36,720 bases of DNA from CAZTVF01 sp964616985 (GTDB lineage Bacteria > Planctomycetota > Phycisphaerae > SM23-33), in contig CAZTVF010000045.1 in the NCBI GenBank assembly GCA_964616985.1, positions 1 through 36,720 on the forward strand. Direction: 5' to 3'. The notes below the pieces were generated by a model. It was given only the letters and a program-made list of their open reading frames with translations. It made no database searches and was not told where the DNA came from. The position numbers and the translations under genes are program-made. Positions 32,146-36,720 of this stretch are shown piece by piece. Every line of letters starts with the position of its first letter. Position 1 is the first letter of the stretch.

Positions 32146-32333
32146 GATTTGCCGAGGGACGAGGATAGACTCGGTGCCGCCCTCGCACCCCCAAACAAGT
32201 TTGGGGGTGGCACCGAACATGATGCGGCACGGCCGGATTCGTTCTTCCACGGTTGGGTTCGATTTGCCGAGGGACGAGGATAAGCTCGGTGCCGCCTTCT
32301 CACCCCCAAACGAGTTTGGGGGTGGCACCGAAC
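32146..32333. repeat. tandem 72-bp direct repeat carrying family A palindromes
   Basis: GATTTGCCGAGGGACGAGGA, followed by TA-GCTCGGTGCCGCC and the palindrome, occurs at 32146 and again at 32261. Each unit ends GGCACCGAAC. The palindromes are at 32186-32209 (centre AA) and 32301-32324 (centre GA). They fill most of the 343-bp gap between the gspB-like gene and the pseudopilin gene. The remaining part, 32340-32460, shows only the short GTCATT heptamers. Confidence 0.85.
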
Positions 32334-32478
32334 TGTCCAATTTGAGGCGTGTGCCCTTGGTCATTTGTCATTGGTCATTCCCGCCGCAGGCGGGCGTGCT
32401 ACTCAAGCCTCCCCTCGGGCATGACGATAGGAGTGAGGAGAGGAATTGTCTCCCGGTCCCTGTTGGCGGAGGATGCAA

Positions 32479-33021
32479 ATGCAGACGTCCCGAAACGGCT
32501 TTACCCTGGTCGAGATCCTGATCGTGGTGGTCATTCTCGGCATCCTGGCGATGCTGGTGGTGCCCAGGTTCAGCACCGCGGCCGCAGATGCACGCGAGAA
32601 CTCGCTGCAGACCGACACGACCACCCTGCGCCGGCAGATCGAGGTCTACAAGGCCCAGCACGCAGGCCTGGCCCCCCACCAGAACGAGAAAGGCGCCAGC
32701 GACACGGCCAACATGGTCGCCCGCATGCTCGGCAAGACGACGGCCGAGGGCAAGCTCGATCCCAACGGCCCCCTGGGCCCCTACCTCACCGAATGGCCCG
32801 CCAACGGCTTCATCTCCGGCTCGGCCGGGTCAGACGTTTTGTTCGGCGCCACGGACGCCCCTCCGCGAAGCGGGTCCACGGGCTGGTATTACAGCACGTC
32901 CAGCGGCACGGTGAGCCCCAATTCAACCACCGGCGCCACCAGCCTTGACCCCGCCGGCGGCGCTGCATCGCCGACGCCTGCCCCCACGGCCGGCAAGCTG
33001 GGCACGCGGGTCCTGCTGTAG
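32479..33021 (+). CDS. type II secretion-like pseudopilin (type IV prepilin)
   Basis: 180 residues. The N-terminus is textbook prepilin: MQTSRNG then FTLVEILIVVVILGILAM, with peptidase cleavage after Gly7 and Glu5 of the mature chain kept. The body has the GspG-like pattern: LQTDTTTLRRQIEVYKAQH helix, then DPNGPLGPYLTEWPANGF and a Gly/Ser-rich GSTGWYYSTSSGTV end. GGAGG touches the first ATG (32473) and lies six bases before the second (32479); the second also gives the short leader, so it is the start. It likely forms or caps a pseudopilus with the GspA/GspB-like pair upstream. Confidence 0.93.
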   Translation: MQTSRNGFTLVEILIVVVILGILAMLVVPRFSTAAADARENSLQTDTTTLRRQIEVYKAQHAGLAPHQNEKGASDTANMVARMLGKTTAEGKLDPNGPLGPYLTEWPANGFISGSAGSDVLFGATDAPPRSGSTGWYYSTSSGTVSPNSTTGATSLDPAGGAASPTPAPTAGKLGTRVLL

Positions 33022-33068
33022 CGAGCGTGTTGATCTCACCGGCAGCGGGCAGAACGACCACACGGCCG

Positions 33069-33902
33069 CTATCGTGATGCGGGCCCGGCCAGGCGGTAGA
33101 CGTAGATCGGGCCGGTGCGAAGGTTCTTGAGCACCTCTTCCCGCGGCAGCGAAGCCGCCAGCACGCCCGCGGCCAACCCCATCGACAACGCCAGCGCATA
33201 GACGTTGGGCCGCTTGAGGTAGACCGCCGTCCACACCGCCGCCCCCGCCGCACACGCACCCATCAGCACGCCGTTGGGCCAGTGCACCAGGGCGAAGACG
33301 CCCGCGGAGACGGCCACCACGCCCGGGCCCGACCCGCCGGCCCGAAGCAGGCGCGGCACCAGGAAGACCTGGAACACGATCAGCTGCACCAGCGCCCACA
33401 GGGGGTACGCCAGCATCTGCACCTTGACCGGCTGGAATGGGTAGCCCATCGCGGCCCCGGCCAGCAGCGGCGCCGCCACGAGCGCCGCCGTCGGCAGGGC
33501 CAGTCGCCGGCAGGCGGGCACAAAATGCGTGAGGGTCAGGCCGGTGCGATCCTGGCGCCAGTGCATCGCGATCATCGCCAGCACCGCCGCCACCATCGCC
33601 GCCTGGATGACCCAATCCCACCACTGGTACCGCAGCGGCGGCAGGAACGACCACTCGTAGAGGAAGAAGGCGGGCAAGATCATCAACTCAGCCATCGCGC
33701 GGCGGGCGGCGGGATCGCGCAATCGCCGGCGATCGGCCCATGCAGCCGCCGCGGCCAGGACGGCCGCCATCGCTGCCGCCGGCCACCATGCCCACAGCGG
33801 CACGCTCAGCGGCGCGGCGAAGGCCAAGGCGCCCGCGTCGTAGCGAAGGCGAACGCAGGTGAGGATGATCGCGGCGATCAGGAAAAGGAATGACCAGATC
33901 AT
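33069..33902 (-). CDS. CPBP/Abi-like membrane protein with degenerate active site
   Basis: 277 residues and about eight membrane segments. The C-terminal half follows the CPBP intramembrane protease layout: LVQLIVFQVFLVPRLLRAG, VSAGVFALVHWPNGVLMG, VYLKRPNVYALALSMGLAAGV. The middle motif FALVHWPN is kept. The first motif, normally EExxxR, reads FQVFLVPR, and the third, normally HxxxN, reads ALSMGLA. The glutamates and second histidine are therefore lost, and a peptidase role is unlikely. It starts eight bases after the stop of the secreted 424-residue gene, so the two are probably one operon. It may instead be a scaffold or a new CPBP subfamily. Confidence 0.7.
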   Translation of the reverse strand: MIWSFLFLIAAIILTCVRLRYDAGALAFAAPLSVPLWAWWPAAAMAAVLAAAAAWADRRRLRDPAARRAMAELMILPAFFLYEWSFLPPLRYQWWDWVIQAAMVAAVLAMIAMHWRQDRTGLTLTHFVPACRRLALPTAALVAAPLLAGAAMGYPFQPVKVQMLAYPLWALVQLIVFQVFLVPRLLRAGGSGPGVVAVSAGVFALVHWPNGVLMGACAAGAAVWTAVYLKRPNVYALALSMGLAAGVLAASLPREEVLKNLRTGPIYVYRLAGPASR

Positions 33903-33910
33903 GTCGAAAC

Positions 33911-35185
33911 CTAGGGCTTGGACGCCGGCAGATCGAGCGTCTTCTTCAGCAGCTTCTGGAACTCCTCCTCGGTGACCCATCGCACCAGCAGGTTGCCCAG
34001 CAGCACATAGGTGCCCTCGCCGTCGTAGGTGTCGAGCTTCTCGTAGGCGAGGATCACCTCGGCGCCCTGCGCCTCGGGGGGCAGGCGGGAGAGCTTCGTG
34101 TAGACGTAGTCCACGGCCGGCTTGGCGGGCTTGTCATCGAACTTGAACCGCGATGCGAGCACGGGGCTCGACAGCGCCGAGGCGGCCAGGTACTCCGGCG
34201 ACAGCGCCGGCAGGTCGGCGGGCATCTTGCCCTTCGTCTGCCAGTAGATGGCGATGGCCTGGCCGATGGCCTTGAGGTTCCGACCCGAAGCCAGGCGCAG
34301 GGCCTTGTCCTTGGCCTCGACGATCGCGGCGGCGATGGGACCGGCGAGCGGCTCGGCCGACTTGGCCTGGATCGTCACGACCGACCCCTGCAGTTCCACG
34401 GCCGACAGCGAGGAGATCACGGCGATGGCCACCGACTTGGTTGCCAGCTCCAGCTCCTTGCGGAACGCGCCGGCCCAGTTGGCGTCCTTGAATTCGACGG
34501 TGATCTTGGAGACGCCCTTGCGGCCGATGAAGAGCGAGCCGGCCATCCACTTGGGGGCATCGGGCGCGGGGTCGGTGCTCATGTCCACGGCCAGCCAAGC
34601 GTCGGCGGTGGCGTCGACGGCGGGCAGCAGCTTGGTCAGGGAATCGCGGCGGCGTTTGCCGAGTTGGGCGAAGAAGTCCTTGTCGAGCATCGTTCCCACG
34701 CCGAGCATGGCCACGCCGGCGGCCAGTTCGGGCGCCTCGCCGCCCATAACCAGCAGCAGCGGGCCCTTGCCGTCCATGGTGTAGCGGCCGTTGCCGGCCT
34801 TGGTCCACTTGGTGGCGGGCATGTCGGGCAGCAGGGCCATGGCCGCCCCGATGTCATCGGGCGAGGCCTTGCCGAACAGCCCCAGCACGGGCACGACGGA
34901 CGGCTTCTTGGCGGCGTCGGTGACGGCGACCATGTAGACGTCCAGTGCCTCGAGGTTCTCCACGGCCCGCGCGGCCGCCTTGGCCTGGTCTTCGGGTAGC
35001 ACGTCCTTCTTGAGCGAGACCTCACCCAGCAGTTCCTTGATGGCCGAGCGGACATCGACGTGGATGATGCCCACTGTGTCGGCCGGGGCGAACTGCATCG
35101 CCCGCGTGACGGCGGTGGGCTCGGCCGCGTGCGCCGCCGAGGCCAGCATGAGAACGGCCGTGATGAGGCCCCAGCGTCTGGGCAT
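33911..35185 (-). CDS. secreted protein, planctomycete-type, unknown
   Basis: 424 residues. A signal peptide MPRRWGLITAVLMLASAAHA ends in AHA. The N-terminal body contains FAPADTVGIIHVDVRSAIKEL, the opening often seen in secreted planctomycete proteins with DUF3352-like strands. The C-terminal part has ASGRNLKAIGQAIAIYWQTKGKMPADLPALSPEYL, which resembles the post-helix region of pseudopilins, and then LAYEKLDTYDGEGTYVLLGNLLVRWVTEEEFQKLL. Hence a GspG/H-X9-DG-like tail on a periplasmic domain is likely. AGGAGAAG lies about ten bases before the ATG. A remnant of a paralogous C-terminus lies directly upstream. Confidence 0.8.
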   Translation of the reverse strand: MPRRWGLITAVLMLASAAHAAEPTAVTRAMQFAPADTVGIIHVDVRSAIKELLGEVSLKKDVLPEDQAKAAARAVENLEALDVYMVAVTDAAKKPSVVPVLGLFGKASPDDIGAAMALLPDMPATKWTKAGNGRYTMDGKGPLLLVMGGEAPELAAGVAMLGVGTMLDKDFFAQLGKRRRDSLTKLLPAVDATADAWLAVDMSTDPAPDAPKWMAGSLFIGRKGVSKITVEFKDANWAGAFRKELELATKSVAIAVISSLSAVELQGSVVTIQAKSAEPLAGPIAAAIVEAKDKALRLASGRNLKAIGQAIAIYWQTKGKMPADLPALSPEYLAASALSSPVLASRFKFDDKPAKPAVDYVYTKLSRLPPEAQGAEVILAYEKLDTYDGEGTYVLLGNLLVRWVTEEEFQKLLKKTLDLPASKP

Positions 35186-35188
35186 GTG

Positions 35189-35303
35189 CTACTTCTCCTC
35201 AGCCTGGAACTTCTTGGACTGATCCAGGAGCTTCCTAAACTCGTCCATCTTGACGAACGCAATCGCCTTCTCGGCCGCCGGTCCGAGCCTGACGCAAACA
35301 CAT
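35189..35303 (-). pseudogene. C-terminal remnant of a paralogue of the secreted protein
   Basis: An open fragment with no start: LGPAAEKAIAFVKMDEF, RKLLDQSKKFQAEEK, stop. It parallels the end of the downstream protein (LLVRWVTEEEFQKLLKK). The frame is closed upstream by TAA near 35304, and the rest of the gene is missing up to the GC-rich inverted repeat at 35359. It looks like the tail of a tandem duplicate whose body was deleted. Confidence 0.6.
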
Positions 35304-35358
35304 TAACGGATGCACGACAAGCGATCAAAGGGAATCGGGTGCATGACCGCACTTGCTA

Positions 35359-35505
35359 CCCCTCTCCCCTTGCGGGAGAGGGTGGCTCGCCGAAGGCGAG
35401 ACGGGTGAGGGGTCGAGCGCCGAGCGAGGCGCGATTTGCCCGCGGGCCCACCGCCGGACCCCTCACCCGGCCCTGCGGGCCACCCTCTCCCGCAAGGGGA
35501 GAGGG
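35359..35505. repeat. pair of CCCTCTCCC hairpins in inverted arrangement
   Basis: CCCTCTCCCCTTGCGGGAGAGGG (35360-35382) and its partner CCCTCTCCCGCAAGGGGAGAGGG (35483-35505) enclose GGTGGCTCGCC...GACGGGTGAGGGGTC and the reverse GACCCCTCACCC...GGGCCACC. The two ends are inverted copies of one unit common in GC-rich bacterial genomes. It lies just after the parA stop and could also slow transcription. Confidence 0.8.
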
Positions 35506-35516
35506 GGTCGCTGGGT

Positions 35517-36599
<1,083 letters not shown>

Positions 36600-36605
36600 G
36601 CCAGC

Positions 36606-36633
36606 ATTATAGAGAATGCCCGCGGCATGTAAA
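36606..36633 (-). promoter_or_regulatory. parA promoter, leaderless
   Basis: Minus strand: TTTACA (36628-36633), a 16-bp spacer and a consensus TATAAT (36606-36611), then six bases to the GTG start. There is no Shine-Dalgarno. Confidence 0.7.
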
Positions 36634-36647
36634 CGGGAACCACCAAG

Positions 36648-36672
36648 CGGTAAGCAGTAAACAGTAACCACT
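36648..36672. repeat. heptamer tandem repeat (GTAAACA-like unit)
   Basis: GCGGTAA, GCAGTAA, ACAGTAA in 7-base register. On the complementary strand it reads TTACTG-TTTACTG-CTTACCG, like the array at 18095. CACTAGTG follows, and then GTCCGGTTAAC up to the window end. Confidence 0.65.
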
Positions 36673-36720
36673 AGTGTCCGGTTAACTTTTGGGCATAACG
36701 CATCAAGTGCCTATTTTACA

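Overview
The window is GC-rich, gene-dense chromosomal DNA from a heterotrophic bacterium, most likely a member of the Planctomycetes (Phycisphaerae-like) or a close PVC relative. This rests on gene content and style: a bacterial SUI1/eIF1-like factor, an LL-diaminopimelate-type aminotransferase, secreted sialate esterase and sialidase-like proteins, Gfo/Idh/MocA and sugar isomerase TIM-barrel proteins, a PEP-CTERM-like tail, pseudopilins, and many dispersed palindromic repeats. I could not run a taxonomic search. No rRNA, tRNA, CRISPR array or complete transposase was seen.

Layout. 1-2200: a small Cys-rich protein, a PEP-CTERM remnant, a lipoprotein with a clear terminator, and a 270-bp fold-back repeat. 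2200-6640: a URO-D-family protein, an alpha/beta hydrolase, a relic of a LigD polymerase domain facing an intact stand-alone LigD phosphoesterase, then divergent DUF362 and SUI1 genes. 6900-9000: a sugar isomerase-like protein and purC, converging on a shared terminator. 9190-13790: a minus-strand set with a membrane protein and KDPG aldolase, then a sialate O-acetylesterase translationally coupled to an alanine/sodium symporter. 14200-20500: an FAD oxidoreductase bracketed by two copies of a hairpin repeat, folK with an unknown partner, a BNR sialidase-like protein, a DapL-like aminotransferase and a HEAT-repeat lipoprotein. 20510-21690 is mostly repeats with one plausible 65-residue ORF. 21690-27680: an ABC exporter, a DUF1638-hydantoinase/oxoprolinase fusion and a second URO-D-family protein, all on the minus strand. 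27700-36720: Gfo/Idh/MocA oxidoreductase, CheX-like protein, a GspA/GspB/pseudopilin mini-cluster, a degenerate CPBP-like membrane protein next to a secreted protein with a broken tandem paralogue, and a ParA ATPase.

How the genes may work together. The esterase, symporter and sialidase-like genes, KDPG aldolase, isomerase and oxidoreductases suit a scavenger of acylated sugars and uronates. The GspA/GspB/pseudopilin genes suggest an envelope-spanning secretion or pilus machine, perhaps organised by the nearby ParA.

Three observations stand out. First, at least six genes have a sigma-70-like promoter whose -10 box ends 6-9 nt before the start codon and have no Shine-Dalgarno, which predicts leaderless or nearly leaderless mRNAs. 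Second, the intergenic space holds several distinct dispersed hairpin families plus tandem repeats with a 7-base period but unrelated unit sequences. Third, the DUF1638-hydantoinase fusion beside a URO-D-like protein looks like an unusual, possibly corrinoid-linked, methyl-transfer or reactivation module.
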